Of a DNA stretch of 57,224 bases, positions 15,702-25,921 are shown in pieces. The first letter of the stretch is position 1; each line of letters begins with the position of its first letter. Origin of the DNA: a virus; IMG/VR virus record IMGVR_UViG_3300027365_000015, positions 1 to 57,224 of that record; one strand, written 5' to 3'. Under the pieces are notes generated by a model. It had not been told where the DNA came from. It saw only the letters and a program-made list of their open reading frames with translations, and searched no databases. Both the position numbers and the translations under genes were made by a program.

Positions 15702-18700
15702 TCATTCGATCTCGTCATAGCGACGGTTGAAGTCGTCGATCCAGCGCTGCATCTGGTTTTCAACCATCTCGGTCCGGCGGCGCCTGGCCTCATCAGAGAG
15801 CGTCTCGGTCTCCTCGATGCGGTCGCGACGCTTGCGCAGGTCGCTGAGGCGCTTCTCCAGGTCGGTCGCGCGATTGAACAGCCGAAGCTGCTGCTGGTGG
15901 TCTCGCCGGTAGTCGATTCGCTCACGGCCTCGCAGCGAATCCGCTTCATTGGCGATCTGGCCCAGCTCGTCGCGGCGCTCGTAGAAACGCTGCATATCGC
16001 CATATTCGCTGACGTCGCTCATGAAGCGGCCGGCAAACGGCACTCGGTAGCGCTCTACCTCTTCGCCGGTGGCGGTTCGCTTGGCGAAGTCCGCCGACTT
16101 CTCCACGAAGCCCCAGGCGCCGCCACCGTAATAGTTCACCAGGTGCTGCATCACGTCCGGGCTGACGTCGATTGCCCCGCTGATGTTGTCGGTACCGCCG
16201 GTGAACTCGTTGAGGAACCTCGCAAAGCCCTGATAAGCCTCGGGTGTCGAACGGAAAGAGCGGGAGCTATCGGGCGTCGGCGTGCCGAACGGGAAATCCT
16301 CGCGGTAGATCGGGCGCCCCGAGAAACTCTCGTTGACGCCGATCTGCGTAATCGAGCGAAAGATCGTCGGCGTCAGGTTCTTGAGGAACAGCGAGTGCGC
16401 CTCGTCGGAGTCTTCAAAGCCGATGGGCGAGAAGCTGCCGGCCACGGCCAGCACCAGGTTCTTGGCCGCCTCGGTGGCATCCTCGGTGCCGGCGACCACC
16501 GCCTCGGCGTGGGTGCCCACCACCGAGAAGACGTTGTAGCCGTAAGGCAGCGGGATCTTGATGTAGTCGTCGGGCTCGCCGCCCCACAGACTGCTCATGA
16601 AGATCAGGCTGCGCTCCTTCTCGTAATCCGGGATCTTGTCCCAGAACAGAGCGCCGTCTTCATCTTCTTCAGAGGCCCAGCGGTTGAGCATGCCAAGCAT
16701 GAAGGCGCCGGTGGCCATGCCCATTCCCATCTTCTGCGCCAGATTCATGCGCGCCCACACGTTCATCCGGCTCTTTCCCTCGGGGGCGTTCTTCACCGTG
16801 ACCATGGTGCGGGCGAAGTTCATGGTGCCTTGAATGGAAGCGTTGGCGAACATGTAGGCAGCGTTCAGCGCGGTCCCGGCCTCGCCGCGGCGATTGAAGT
16901 TGACCGTCATATTCTTGGCCAGGCTGGCCGCCTTCTTCCGCGAGATGCCGGCGCGCCGGGCGTTGGCGTAGGCGGAGAGGCGCACCGCATTCTCCACGGC
17001 GCCGTTCATGTTCTCCACGAAGTCGGCGGTCTTCTTGCGCGCCTTGAGCATGTGGGAGAGCGTGGTGCCGTCGGCCCGGCGAATCATCGACTGGATCTCC
17101 TTCGCCTGGGCGTTGAGGTCCTTCATATCGAAGTAGCCGGTCTTGGCGCCGTCCTCCTGGAACTCACGGAACCACTGGTCCCACTCGCGGCTGCCGTCGT
17201 TCTTGCCATCCCTGCCGGCCAGGCCGCGCCAGGCGGCGCGCATTGCCGGGCCAATGTCGCGGGCGGTCTGGCGCACGATCGCCTCGCCCTTGATCTTGCC
17301 GTCGTCGCGGGTCTGCTCGGCGCTCAGGTTGAGCAGCGCGGTCTGCACGTCACGGGCGAAGTTGGTCAGCATGAACTCGGGGTTGTAGCTGGTCACCAGT
17401 GACGACATGACGCGCGTGACGGCGCCGGCGGCGCGGACCAGGGTGTTGTTGTTCTCCGGGCCCACGTTGCGCATGGCGTTCATCAGGCGCTCGTCGTGGA
17501 TCTTGAGGTAGTAGGTCCGACCGGCGCGCTTGGCCTTGAAGTAGCGGTCGTTGCCGGCCATATTGACCGGTCGCTCCTGCACCTCGATGCGCACTTGCCC
17601 CGTCTCTGGGTCGGTGACCCGGGTCGGCGTGCGCTGGGTATCGGGGTTGTCGTCGGTGAACACCTCCCACAGCGCCGGGTTCGGGTTGTCGGTCACCAGG
17701 GAGAGCAGCGATTGCGCCACCTCATTCTTGCGCCGGCGGATCAGCGACTCGTTGACGTCCACGATCACCTGGGACGATGGCGAGTCGGCCAGCGACTTAC
17801 GGCCGGCGGCGATGCGCGACTCCCGCCCGCTGACCTCGAAGCCGCGGCCGGTGCGCGGCCGCCCCGGCTCGTCGGCGGCATTGCCCTTGAGCGGCACGTA
17901 GTACTGCCAGGCGGACTCCCAGGCATCCACCACCGCATCATCCTCGAGGCCGCCCTCGCGGATCGCCTCGCGGCGCAGTCGGGTCATGTCGTAGACAAAC
18001 TGGGACAGGCGGTCGTATTCGGCCTGCTTGCCCGAGTTGGCGACCCGCTCGATGATCTCGGCGGCCTGGGTGTTGGTCATGCCGGAGCCGCCATCCTGCA
18101 TCTCAGGGTCGTCCGGGTTGCGCTCGGCGATTGTCGCGTTGCGCTCCGGCGCGTGGCGGGCGTAGAGATAGTCGTCGAGGTCGGCCTGGCTTATCTTGGC
18201 CTTGGCCAGACCTTCTGCCAGCGGCTCGACATACTGCTCCTGCAGCTGACGCAGGTCATACTCCACCTTGCCGTGGAATAGCTCCTCGGCCAGGTAGGCG
18301 TCGGCTTCCTCCTCGATGTCGCGGCCGGTGCGGCGGATCGACTCTTCGAGGATCTTCAGCGGGCGCATCTTGTCGGCCATCTTGCGCAGCGCCGTATCCA
18401 CCAAGGACTCATCCGGCATGGCGAAGCCGGTGCTGTCCGTACTGCTGAACTTGCCGCCGACGGTGCCTGGCTGACTGGCGAGGCTGAAGCGCACCTCGCC
18501 CACGCCGCGGTCGGGCTCGCGGTACATGGCCTCGCTGATCTCGTAGTCCTTGTTGCGGCCCTTGTTCTCCACGAAGCCGAAGCGGCGATAGAACTCGCGC
18601 AGGCGCTTCACGTTGCCACCAAAGTCTCTGGACGGCGTCAACGCCAGGATGCGCCCGGAGGCGTCCGCCCAGTCGGTCAGGCGACGCATCACCGCAGAGC

Positions 18701-21700
18701 CGGTGCCCTGCTCGCGCCCCGGGGCCACGATGCGCGACAACGTCACACGCTGGTCACTCCCTGCCAGGTCGAGCTTGAGGCCGGGAAACTCCTCGCGCAG
18801 CTGGGCGGCCAGATCCTGAGGCGACAATTCAGCCTGCCGCTCGGCGAAGCTGTAGCGGTTTCCGGCATCGCTGTTATCGCGTGTGGCCTGCTGTCGGCGC
18901 AGCCAGCGACGAGCTTGGTCGCCCATGACCAGAATGTCGGCGGTTCGCCACTGGATGCCCGGGAATAGCTTGCGCAGTAGGCGGCGGATCGTGGACTTGA
19001 TGCGCTGGCTCAGCTTAGGCCGGCCGTTGCTGTCCTCGATGTAGTGGGCCACCAGCTCCTCGGCCAGGGTGATCTTGCCCTTGCGGGTGGTCACGTCGAT
19101 GAAGGGGTAGGCCTGCTGAATGTCCTCGATGTTGCGCCGCCCCGGCTCTGAGCGGGTGTGGCTCTGGTAGATCTCCATCATCAACGGCTCGAGCTCTTCG
19201 CCGAGCATTCCGCGAATGCCGTAATGACCCACGCCCTCGTGGACCGCCTTGCGCACGCCGTCAGCCTCGTCGATGAGGTTGTCGGCGACGATCATCGGTG
19301 CACCGGTATCGGGGTTGTAGACGCCGCTGACTCGCCCCCCCTCGACGCCCTGCAGGGCCATGATTAGCTGCACACCGACCGGCAGCTCCGATGCGGACTG
19401 AACCACCTCGACAACCGACAGCTCTGGGTGACCCGCCAGGCGAGCGCGGATCGCTTCGGCGCGCGGCCCTGCTGGTGATTCATCCGCAAAAGCAAACAAA
19501 GGGTCCTGACCGCGAGCGGTGGCCTGGTCGGCAGGAAGATCACTGCCGGCCAGTGCAAAGTCGTCGGCCTCACGGTCGGCGGCGGCGCGCTGCTCCTGCT
19601 CGCGCAGCTGGGTGGACTCGGCCTGTTGCGCCTGCTGGGTGGCCTGCTCACGCCTGGCAAGATCCTGCTCGGTGTAAGACTCGAGGAGCGGAGATTCGGC
19701 TACGTCCTGGGTTTCTTCAGCCCCTTCGGCAGGATCAGCTTCTCGCCGCTGGGCAGGCTCTCGTTCGCCTTCGCTAGAGCGTCCTGAAACATCGGTCTCA
19801 GGTGCTCGTTGCTCTTCTGGGTCTGCTGGGTTTTGTCTGAATCCTTCACGTATCGCGTCCTCGCTGGTGGTGCTGTCTTCGAATAGCGCGCCATTTCGGG
19901 CGGTCTCGGCGCGCCGCCGCGCATCCTGAGCCACGAAGCCAAGCGCTGCCTCTAGGCTGGCACGCGATCGCATATTGGTGTTGATCAGGATAGCCAGTTC
20001 GGCGGTGAGTTCCGATACCGGCTCGCTGAAGGCATCGGCCTGACCGATCAGCTCGCGAATAGGTGCCCCGCCGCGGCGCGAGGCGCGAACCAGGCGCACC
20101 GCCTCATTGATGGTGCTGATGATGTCGAGTGCTTCCTGATTGCCGGTCTCGCGCGCCATGGCAAGATCCGGGGCCGCGGCCTGCAGGGCGCCGGCCAGGT
20201 TTCGCATCTGGTCGCCTTGCTCGGTGACCAGCTCCACCATATCCGGCTCGGCATAGGCCTTGGCGAACAAGGCACGGCTCATGCGCTGCCCCAGCTCCGG
20301 GGCGGCCTGTCCCTGTCGGGTGGTGTAGCGCGCTGCCTCGTTGTTACCCAGTCGGCCCACGAAGGAGCGCTGGAAGTCGCGATTGCTGGCTGCTAGCGGG
20401 TCGCCGCTCTGGTCCGGGTTCCAGGCCTGGAGTTCATCAGCGGTAAGTGTGTCGGCATCAGCCATGGCCTGCTCGTAGCCGGTCATGCCGGCCACCTGGC
20501 TCTCGTTGGAACGGCGGGCAAACTCGGCGCGATCAATCTTGCTGGCTCGCTCTCGTACCAGCACTGGGCGGCGCATGCCTTCGATGTCAGCCTCGATACC
20601 ACGCTCCTGGGCCTGGCGGCGAACGAAATCGCGGTACGCCTGGGCGTGCTCGCCGCCCTCACGGTAGGCGGTGGCGATGGCCATGGTGCGCCCATTGCCA
20701 GACTCCACCACGCCATCCTTGCCGATGATCGGGGCTCCGGTACCGGCATCGGGGCTGCTGCCGAGGCGCTCGGGATTTAGCCGCGCGGCGATATTGCGCA
20801 CCTGCACCTGGCTGTTGGCGTTAGTGCGATCGCGCGGCTGCAGTTCGGTGGGGAATTGTGGATTGACCTGTCCGTCGGAGCGGTTGGATGGGGTGAGGTC
20901 GGCCAGGTCCACCACGCGGAAACGGGTTTCCACCGGGGTGTTGTCCGGCAGGTAGGCGGTTTCGCGCTGGGCCTGTGGCACGACCTCGGCTGCGCTCTGT
21001 TCTTGCTCCTGCGGCCCCACCTCTTCGGGGGAGTTCGCCGGCTCCGTAGCCCCGCTGGCGGCCTGCTGACCCATCGCGAACGGCGCGCGGGTATTGCCCT
21101 CTCGAACCCACTGACGAAAGTCGTCAATCGAGGTCTCGGCGATGTCGCCCAGCCCTTGCCAGTTCTCGTCATAGCTGGACAGGTACGCCTGCCGGGCCTC
21201 CTCGAGAGAGTCATACCCCATCAGGGTCTTGGTCTCGTCGAAGCTGCCCTCTTCGTTCACCTGGTCCACGACGAACACGCGAGACGAGGCTGGGTTGTCG
21301 CCCACAAAGACATCGAGGTTGTCACCGTCGGCACCCTCGGTGCCCTTCAGATCACCGTAATGGCCACCCATGCGATTGGCCCACTCAGTGCCGTCCGGGG
21401 CGGTGCCACGGCGTGTCGATCCCTTGGGATTCTCGATAGCGATCTCGAAGCCGTTGAGCCGAACCTTGCCCTTTCGGTAGTTGCCGGCCTCGGCCTGTGC
21501 GGGGGTTGGCTCGGTGTCGGTCTCGGCAGCGGCTCGCTCGACATCGCCCGGGGAGGGAGGAGTTTCCGACATCGCCGCGCCCTGCTCTTCCCAAGCCTGA
21601 TCCACTTCGGCAGCGGTGTAGTTGGCGTTGCGGTAAGCCATCGGGTCGGGATCGGCATCTGGGCCCTGCTCTACGGCCGCCCGCTCGTTGATTCGCCCAA

Positions 21701-23207
21701 CGGCATCGGAGAATCGCTGGGATGCAGCGCCCAGCCGCTGGCGGACCTGTTCAATGGATTCTTCGTCGCCGCGGCTGCGGGCTAGCGTCTCTTCCTCCAG
21801 CGCGGAAGACACCTCCTCGCTGACGGCATCCAGATCGGCCACGGCTTCGGTATCACCCTGCTCCTCGGCAGCGGCTCGCAGCGCCTTGAACGCATCGCCA
21901 TAAGTGATCGAGTCGCGCGCCTCACGCTCTGCGGACGACAGCTCGAAGCGCGGCCGCCGGATGAGGTCGGATGCCGCACCGACGGCTTCCTCGTTGGCCT
22001 GCAGGGCTTCTGGCGATGGCGCCTGGTTCGTATCGCTGGATTGCGATGATTTGGCCTGTGTGCTCCCGCTGCGGTTGCCAGCCGCCTCGGCGGTCGCTGT
22101 GCCCAAGCGCACGGCACCGCCGGTCGGGCCGCCAATGATGGCGCCGCCGGCAGCGCGCCGGCCAGCCGTTACCGGGTCCCAGCCCTGCTCGGTACCGACC
22201 GACTCGCCGGCATACTCGATACCGCCTTCCTGGATCGCTTCGGTGGTGGCCTCGGTGACGCCCGCGCGGCCTACGGCGCCAGGGATCTGGCTGGCCCGGG
22301 AAACGGCATTTTTGCCACCCGGGAGGATCCTGCCCAGCGCGAACCGATCCAGCAGCACGGAAGCCGCGGCGGTCGGCCCGGCAACGGCGTAATCGCGCCC
22401 TTCGGGCATGCCCTCGCGACCATCATTCCCGACGCGGGCTTCGCCGATCTCTTGCGTACGGGACGCCAGGTAGGCAGGCAGGTTGATCACCAGCCCGGCC
22501 ATGTCGGCCAGGGCGGCGGGACCCTGCTCGGCGGCGGCACCGGCGAGCGTCTCGATGCTGGGTTCGTCGAGTGCGCGATCGATGGTGTAGTTCGGCTGGT
22601 ACCCGAGCCCCACATCCTCCACAGCCTGGCCGGCAGCAGTCAGTCCGGTGTCGGTGTCCTCCGGCTTTGCGCGAGCTGTGAAGTCCAGCCCGTAGCCGCC
22701 CAGCTCGAGATCGGGCTCGTAGCCACGCGCGCGCATCGCCTCGGATTCGCCCCCGATCACCCCGGGATTAAAGCCACCCAGGTGGTCGGAGATCATCTTC
22801 TCGCCCATCTCGGCCATGTTGCCGATGAACTGCGCGGCATTGCCGGCCAGGTCGAGGCCGCGCTCACCTGCATTGCGCAGCGCATTGCTCGCCAGCCCCG
22901 GCGGCTCTGCCTCGGATTGAGCCCCCGGTATCGCCAGGCCGGTTTCATCCTGAGGCGAGCTCTGCATGGCAAAGCCGCCGCCAGTGTCACTTCCGCCGCG
23001 ATCGCCGAATACATCTGCCTCGGTCTGGGTGAAAAACTTGCCCTGCACTTCATCGAGCAGATCGGCGGGGACGTTGGGCTCCACGACACGACGGAAGAAC
23101 TCGCCGCGAACCGCTTGGCGGGTCTGCCAATCAGCGGACTGGAAGTCCTCGTCGCTGGAAATATCTGACCACTTGGGGGTGCTGTTGCGCTGGCTGGCGG
23201 CGTTCAC
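15702..23207 (-). CDS. Giant polyvalent virion protein (2501 residues)
   Basis: This matches the polyvalent proteins that phages are thought to inject with their DNA. In order: a disordered N-terminal region with glycine and alanine-rich hydrophobic patches (about 90-380); an inorganic-pyrophosphatase-like module, YRKGKVRLNGFEIAIE through GADGDNLDVFVGDNP (about 575-645); a DdrB-type ParB-like domain with DLTPSNR and GNGRT (about 765-890); a metallopeptidase-like HEGVGH segment (about 1325); a GNAT acetyltransferase, GREQGTGSAVMRRL (about 1456-1560); then long helical regions with a hydrophobic MGMATGAFMLGML segment (about 2170). It is last in the virion operon. Antirestriction or host take-over is inferred; such proteins usually mix enzyme domains this way. 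Confidence 0.8.
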   Translation of the reverse strand: MNAASQRNSTPKWSDISSDEDFQSADWQTRQAVRGEFFRRVVEPNVPADLLDEVQGKFFTQTEADVFGDRGGSDTGGGFAMQSSPQDETGLAIPGAQSEAEPPGLASNALRNAGERGLDLAGNAAQFIGNMAEMGEKMISDHLGGFNPGVIGGESEAMRARGYEPDLELGGYGLDFTARAKPEDTDTGLTAAGQAVEDVGLGYQPNYTIDRALDEPSIETLAGAAAEQGPAALADMAGLVINLPAYLASRTQEIGEARVGNDGREGMPEGRDYAVAGPTAAASVLLDRFALGRILPGGKNAVSRASQIPGAVGRAGVTEATTEAIQEGGIEYAGESVGTEQGWDPVTAGRRAAGGAIIGGPTGGAVRLGTATAEAAGNRSGSTQAKSSQSSDTNQAPSPEALQANEEAVGAASDLIRRPRFELSSAEREARDSITYGDAFKALRAAAEEQGDTEAVADLDAVSEEVSSALEEETLARSRGDEESIEQVRQRLGAASQRFSDAVGRINERAAVEQGPDADPDPMAYRNANYTAAEVDQAWEEQGAAMSETPPSPGDVERAAAETDTEPTPAQAEAGNYRKGKVRLNGFEIAIENPKGSTRRGTAPDGTEWANRMGGHYGDLKGTEGADGDNLDVFVGDNPASSRVFVVDQVNEEGSFDETKTLMGYDSLEEARQAYLSSYDENWQGLGDIAETSIDDFRQWVREGNTRAPFAMGQQAASGATEPANSPEEVGPQEQEQSAAEVVPQAQRETAYLPDNTPVETRFRVVDLADLTPSNRSDGQVNPQFPTELQPRDRTNANSQVQVRNIAARLNPERLGSSPDAGTGAPIIGKDGVVESGNGRTMAIATAYREGGEHAQAYRDFVRRQAQERGIEADIEGMRRPVLVRERASKIDRAEFARRSNESQVAGMTGYEQAMADADTLTADELQAWNPDQSGDPLAASNRDFQRSFVGRLGNNEAARYTTRQGQAAPELGQRMSRALFAKAYAEPDMVELVTEQGDQMRNLAGALQAAAPDLAMARETGNQEALDIISTINEAVRLVRASRRGGAPIRELIGQADAFSEPVSELTAELAILINTNMRSRASLEAALGFVAQDARRRAETARNGALFEDSTTSEDAIREGFRQNPADPEEQRAPETDVSGRSSEGEREPAQRREADPAEGAEETQDVAESPLLESYTEQDLARREQATQQAQQAESTQLREQEQRAAADREADDFALAGSDLPADQATARGQDPLFAFADESPAGPRAEAIRARLAGHPELSVVEVVQSASELPVGVQLIMALQGVEGGRVSGVYNPDTGAPMIVADNLIDEADGVRKAVHEGVGHYGIRGMLGEELEPLMMEIYQSHTRSEPGRRNIEDIQQAYPFIDVTTRKGKITLAEELVAHYIEDSNGRPKLSQRIKSTIRRLLRKLFPGIQWRTADILVMGDQARRWLRRQQATRDNSDAGNRYSFAERQAELSPQDLAAQLREEFPGLKLDLAGSDQRVTLSRIVAPGREQGTGSAVMRRLTDWADASGRILALTPSRDFGGNVKRLREFYRRFGFVENKGRNKDYEISEAMYREPDRGVGEVRFSLASQPGTVGGKFSSTDSTGFAMPDESLVDTALRKMADKMRPLKILEESIRRTGRDIEEEADAYLAEELFHGKVEYDLRQLQEQYVEPLAEGLAKAKISQADLDDYLYARHAPERNATIAERNPDDPEMQDGGSGMTNTQAAEIIERVANSGKQAEYDRLSQFVYDMTRLRREAIREGGLEDDAVVDAWESAWQYYVPLKGNAADEPGRPRTGRGFEVSGRESRIAAGRKSLADSPSSQVIVDVNESLIRRRKNEVAQSLLSLVTDNPNPALWEVFTDDNPDTQRTPTRVTDPETGQVRIEVQERPVNMAGNDRYFKAKRAGRTYYLKIHDERLMNAMRNVGPENNNTLVRAAGAVTRVMSSLVTSYNPEFMLTNFARDVQTALLNLSAEQTRDDGKIKGEAIVRQTARDIGPAMRAAWRGLAGRDGKNDGSREWDQWFREFQEDGAKTGYFDMKDLNAQAKEIQSMIRRADGTTLSHMLKARKKTADFVENMNGAVENAVRLSAYANARRAGISRKKAASLAKNMTVNFNRRGEAGTALNAAYMFANASIQGTMNFARTMVTVKNAPEGKSRMNVWARMNLAQKMGMGMATGAFMLGMLNRWASEEDEDGALFWDKIPDYEKERSLIFMSSLWGGEPDDYIKIPLPYGYNVFSVVGTHAEAVVAGTEDATEAAKNLVLAVAGSFSPIGFEDSDEAHSLFLKNLTPTIFRSITQIGVNESFSGRPIYREDFPFGTPTPDSSRSFRSTPEAYQGFARFLNEFTGGTDNISGAIDVSPDVMQHLVNYYGGGAWGFVEKSADFAKRTATGEEVERYRVPFAGRFMSDVSEYGDMQRFYERRDELGQIANEADSLRGRERIDYRRDHQQQLRLFNRATDLEKRLSDLRKRRDRIEETETLSDEARRRRTEMVENQMQRWIDDFNRRYDEIE

Positions 23208-23225
23208 ACGCGGCTCCTTGGCGGA

Positions 23226-24545
23226 CTAGAGGTACTTGTTGAGGATGTCGTCGGCGCTCACGGGGCCGCTCTGGCTCGGCTTCTTGGGCTCAGGGCCGGG
23301 GCGCTGGCCACGCTCAGTCTGGGTCGCTTGCCGGGGCGCTTCCGCTTTAGGGCTAGGCCGCGCCTCCTGGTCGGACGGCGCTGGGCTCGAGCCGCCAGGG
23401 GACCGAATGCCGTAGGTGCGATTTTCTTCCTTGCGGATCTCTTGCTGGAGGAATCGCAGCTCCTCCCGGGCGGCTTCGATTTCGGCATCGCTGGGAATAA
23501 TGGCCCCCTCGCCCATAATCACCTCCTCAAGGCTTTCGGCGCGGGTGCGCAGGGCGTCGATGCGGTCCTCGGAGCGCGAGTAGCTGTTATCGCGCCCGTT
23601 CTCGCGGAGCATACGCCAGGCGGTCTCACGGTCTGGAGCCAGACCGTTCTCCACCATGTACTCAATGTCCTTCTGCGTTGCCGTGGGGCGGTTCCAGTAG
23701 TTGCTCGACCCGGAGCGATCATAGGGGCTTCCAGCCCCGGGACGCACTGGCTTCACCTCGCCGGTCTGGCGGTTCACCTGGATCATGCCCAGCCGCGGAT
23801 GCTCCTCAAGATCCCAGCTCTCGGCGCTGTCGCCGCGCAGCAGGCCGAGCACCTGGCTGGCCCGCTGCTGAGCCTCGGGGCTCTGGAAGACGTTACGCAG
23901 CATGCGCATGCCCTGGGTCTGCTCGACGAGACGCTCCACCGGCACCGACATCACCAGGTCGTCGTCCTCGCGGTTGCTGCGCCCTTGCGTCATGGGGGCG
24001 TTGTAGCGGCTACCGTCCTCGCCGACCACCTCCAGCTCGAGCATCACGCTCTCGCCGTCCGGCCCCGGCACCATGCCGACCACACGCTTCTGGCCACCCT
24101 CGCCGCGATTGATCTCGGCGCCGAACATCTGGTTGAGCGCCGCCAGGCTCTCGGGGTCGTTGGCGTCCACCGGGCTCTGGGGGTCGATCACCTGCTGGGC
24201 CTGCTCGATGGAGGCGTCGGTGTCGGGGTCCAGCGCCGCCCAGTACTTGGGGTACTGGCGCAGCAGCTCGATCTCGCTCTCGTCCACCTCCATGCCGGAG
24301 CCGATCTTTCCCAGGGTGAACTGCAGCGCCTCCATGTCCTGGGCGCGCTGGGCTTCCTGCTGCTGGGCGTCGTACTGCTCGCGCTGCATATCCATGCGCT
24401 CGCGCTGCATGCCCATCCGCTCCTGCTGCATCTCCATCTGCTGGTCGGCGCGCTCGTCGGCGCGCTGGCCACGCTGATAGCGGTCCATCAGCCCGAAGCC
24501 CTGAGCGAAGCCGTCGGCCAGGCCGCGTGTGTCGAGTCCTGCCAT
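23226..24545 (-). CDS. Probable internal virion protein
   Basis: This protein has 439 residues. Residues about 25-70 are a methionine, glutamine and arginine-rich repeat (MQQERMGMQRERMDMQREQ) likely to form a coiled coil. The rest is charged and partly disordered. It lies between the polyvalent gene and small glycine-rich virion genes, the place of ejected core proteins in podovirus-like phages. No enzymatic motif seen. Confidence 0.6.
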   Translation of the reverse strand: MAGLDTRGLADGFAQGFGLMDRYQRGQRADERADQQMEMQQERMGMQRERMDMQREQYDAQQQEAQRAQDMEALQFTLGKIGSGMEVDESEIELLRQYPKYWAALDPDTDASIEQAQQVIDPQSPVDANDPESLAALNQMFGAEINRGEGGQKRVVGMVPGPDGESVMLELEVVGEDGSRYNAPMTQGRSNREDDDLVMSVPVERLVEQTQGMRMLRNVFQSPEAQQRASQVLGLLRGDSAESWDLEEHPRLGMIQVNRQTGEVKPVRPGAGSPYDRSGSSNYWNRPTATQKDIEYMVENGLAPDRETAWRMLRENGRDNSYSRSEDRIDALRTRAESLEEVIMGEGAIIPSDAEIEAAREELRFLQQEIRKEENRTYGIRSPGGSSPAPSDQEARPSPKAEAPRQATQTERGQRPGPEPKKPSQSGPVSADDILNKYL

Positions 24546-24554
24546 GGTGATCTC

Positions 24555-24794
24555 CTAGAACAGTTCGCCAGCCAGCAGGCCAACGCCCGCCCCAATCGCG
24601 GCGCCCACCGGGCCACCCGCCATCATGCCGACACTCGCGCCCATGCCCACGGCGCCCGTCTTCTGCTGCTTCTCGGCCTGCTCCATCTGCTCTTCCTGCA
24701 TATTGGCCTGGCGCTGCTGGCCGGCCAGATCAGAGAGCCCTTGCATGGCCTCGCCTTCCATCTGCTGGCGAAGCCCGATCAGTCCGTAGCTCAT
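24555..24794 (-). CDS. Small glycine-zipper virion protein
   Basis: This protein has 79 residues: a glutamine-rich helix (residues 20-45) followed by a glycine-zipper hydrophobic segment (TGAVGMGASVGMMAGGPVG, then AAIGAGVGLLAGELF). Such segments insert in membranes, and proteins of this shape sit among ejection proteins of short-tailed phages. ATGA overlap with the upstream gene. Confidence 0.65.
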   Translation of the reverse strand: MSYGLIGLRQQMEGEAMQGLSDLAGQQRQANMQEEQMEQAEKQQKTGAVGMGASVGMMAGGPVGAAIGAGVGLLAGELF

Positions 24795-25264
24795 TGGTTC
24801 AGTGCCTGGTCAGGGATGTTGGAGAGACCCATGCCGCCGGCGAGGATGGCCTGCTGGCGGTCGAGGGCGGAGATGCGCGCCTGGTTGCCGGCGCTGACCT
24901 GCGAGGCCTGGCGCTGCAAGCTGGTGCGGCGCTGCTCGGCCTCGGCCTGGGCGCCGGTCTGCTGGATGCCGAAGGCCTCGCGGTCCTGCTCGAGGGCCTG
25001 CTGGTTGGCATCGAAGGCCAGGCCCATGGCACCGCTGGCGTTGGCGGCAGCCGTGGACGGCGCCCCCTCGTCCTGGGCGATGTCGGACAGGGTGTCGATG
25101 TAGGGCGCGAAGCGCGCCTTCCAGTCGTTCCACTGGGCGCGATTGATCTTGCCCAGCAGCTCGGAGGCGCCCTGGTCGCCACGGAAGGCCTGGCCGGGAT
25201 CGACGCTGAGGCCGGCGGTCTGGCTCTGGGGGATGTCGAGATTGGAAAACAGGCTCTGGAACAT
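24791..25264 (-). CDS. Probable internal virion protein
   Basis: This protein has 157 residues. The N-terminus is LFSNLDIPQSQTAGLSVDPG; residues 75-150 are a glutamine and alanine-rich helix. It has no cysteine and no signal peptide, and lies among probable ejection proteins. Function inferred from position. Confidence 0.55.
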   Translation of the reverse strand: MFQSLFSNLDIPQSQTAGLSVDPGQAFRGDQGASELLGKINRAQWNDWKARFAPYIDTLSDIAQDEGAPSTAAANASGAMGLAFDANQQALEQDREAFGIQQTGAQAEAEQRRTSLQRQASQVSAGNQARISALDRQQAILAGGMGLSNIPDQALNQ

Positions 25265-25273
25265 GGGGCCTCC

Positions 25274-25921
25274 CTAGGAATTCCACAGCTGGTTGGAGGT
25301 GTCGATGGCGGTCTGGTTGACGCCACCCTCCATGCCGAGGCCTGGCGTGCTGCCGCCCCAGTTGTCGAGCCCGTAGGCGGTGCCGGCGCCGGCCACCTGG
25401 CCGAGCAGCTGCAGGTTGGCACTGCGCCGGTTGAACTGGGTGGCGGCCGACTGGCGGGCATCGGCCGCCGACTGGTCGGCGAGCCCGGCGAGCCCCGCCT
25501 GAGCCTGCCCGGACTGCCCCTGGCCGATAGCCACGATGTTCTGCAGCCCCTGGACCTGCTGGTTCTCCTGCTCGAACTGGGCGCGCCCCAGGGTCTCGCC
25601 GCCGGCCTGGGCGGTATCGAGCGCCAGGCCGCTCATGGCGCCCTGATAGCGCCCGCTGGAGGGGTCGATGCCGCCCTGCTGGAGCTGCTGGCCCGCCTGG
25701 TCGGCGAGCTCGCTGCCGGCCTGTTGCTGGGCCTGCATGGTCCGGCCGCGGATGTAGCTCATCTTGCCGGCGTCAGTCATGTTGCCGACCGACTCCATAT
25801 AGGCGTCCTCGAGCGGGGCCAGGCGCTCCTGGGCAAAGTTCCACTTCTCCGCCGCCACGGCCGCCAGTTGGCGCTGCTCGGGGGTATCCTTGATCTCGTT
25901 GTCGCCGCCTCCACCGCTCAT
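25274..25921 (-). CDS. Probable internal virion protein
   Basis: This protein has 215 residues, very rich in Gln, Ala and Gly (for example QQAGSELADQAGQQLQQGG). Composition and helical repeats are like those of core or ejection proteins; the front (DTPEQRQLAAVAAEKWNFAQ) is a pattern I remember from phage virion proteins upstream of fibre genes. Start overlaps the stop of the preceding gene. Confidence 0.6.
   Translation of the reverse strand: MSGGGGDNEIKDTPEQRQLAAVAAEKWNFAQERLAPLEDAYMESVGNMTDAGKMSYIRGRTMQAQQQAGSELADQAGQQLQQGGIDPSSGRYQGAMSGLALDTAQAGGETLGRAQFEQENQQVQGLQNIVAIGQGQSGQAQAGLAGLADQSAADARQSAATQFNRRSANLQLLGQVAGAGTAYGLDNWGGSTPGLGMEGGVNQTAIDTSNQLWNS

Noticed and set aside
15897-17402. 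Long + strand open frame opposite the polyvalent gene
   Set aside because: It is an antisense frame produced by GC-rich codon use of the real - strand gene; no ribosome-binding site or domain.
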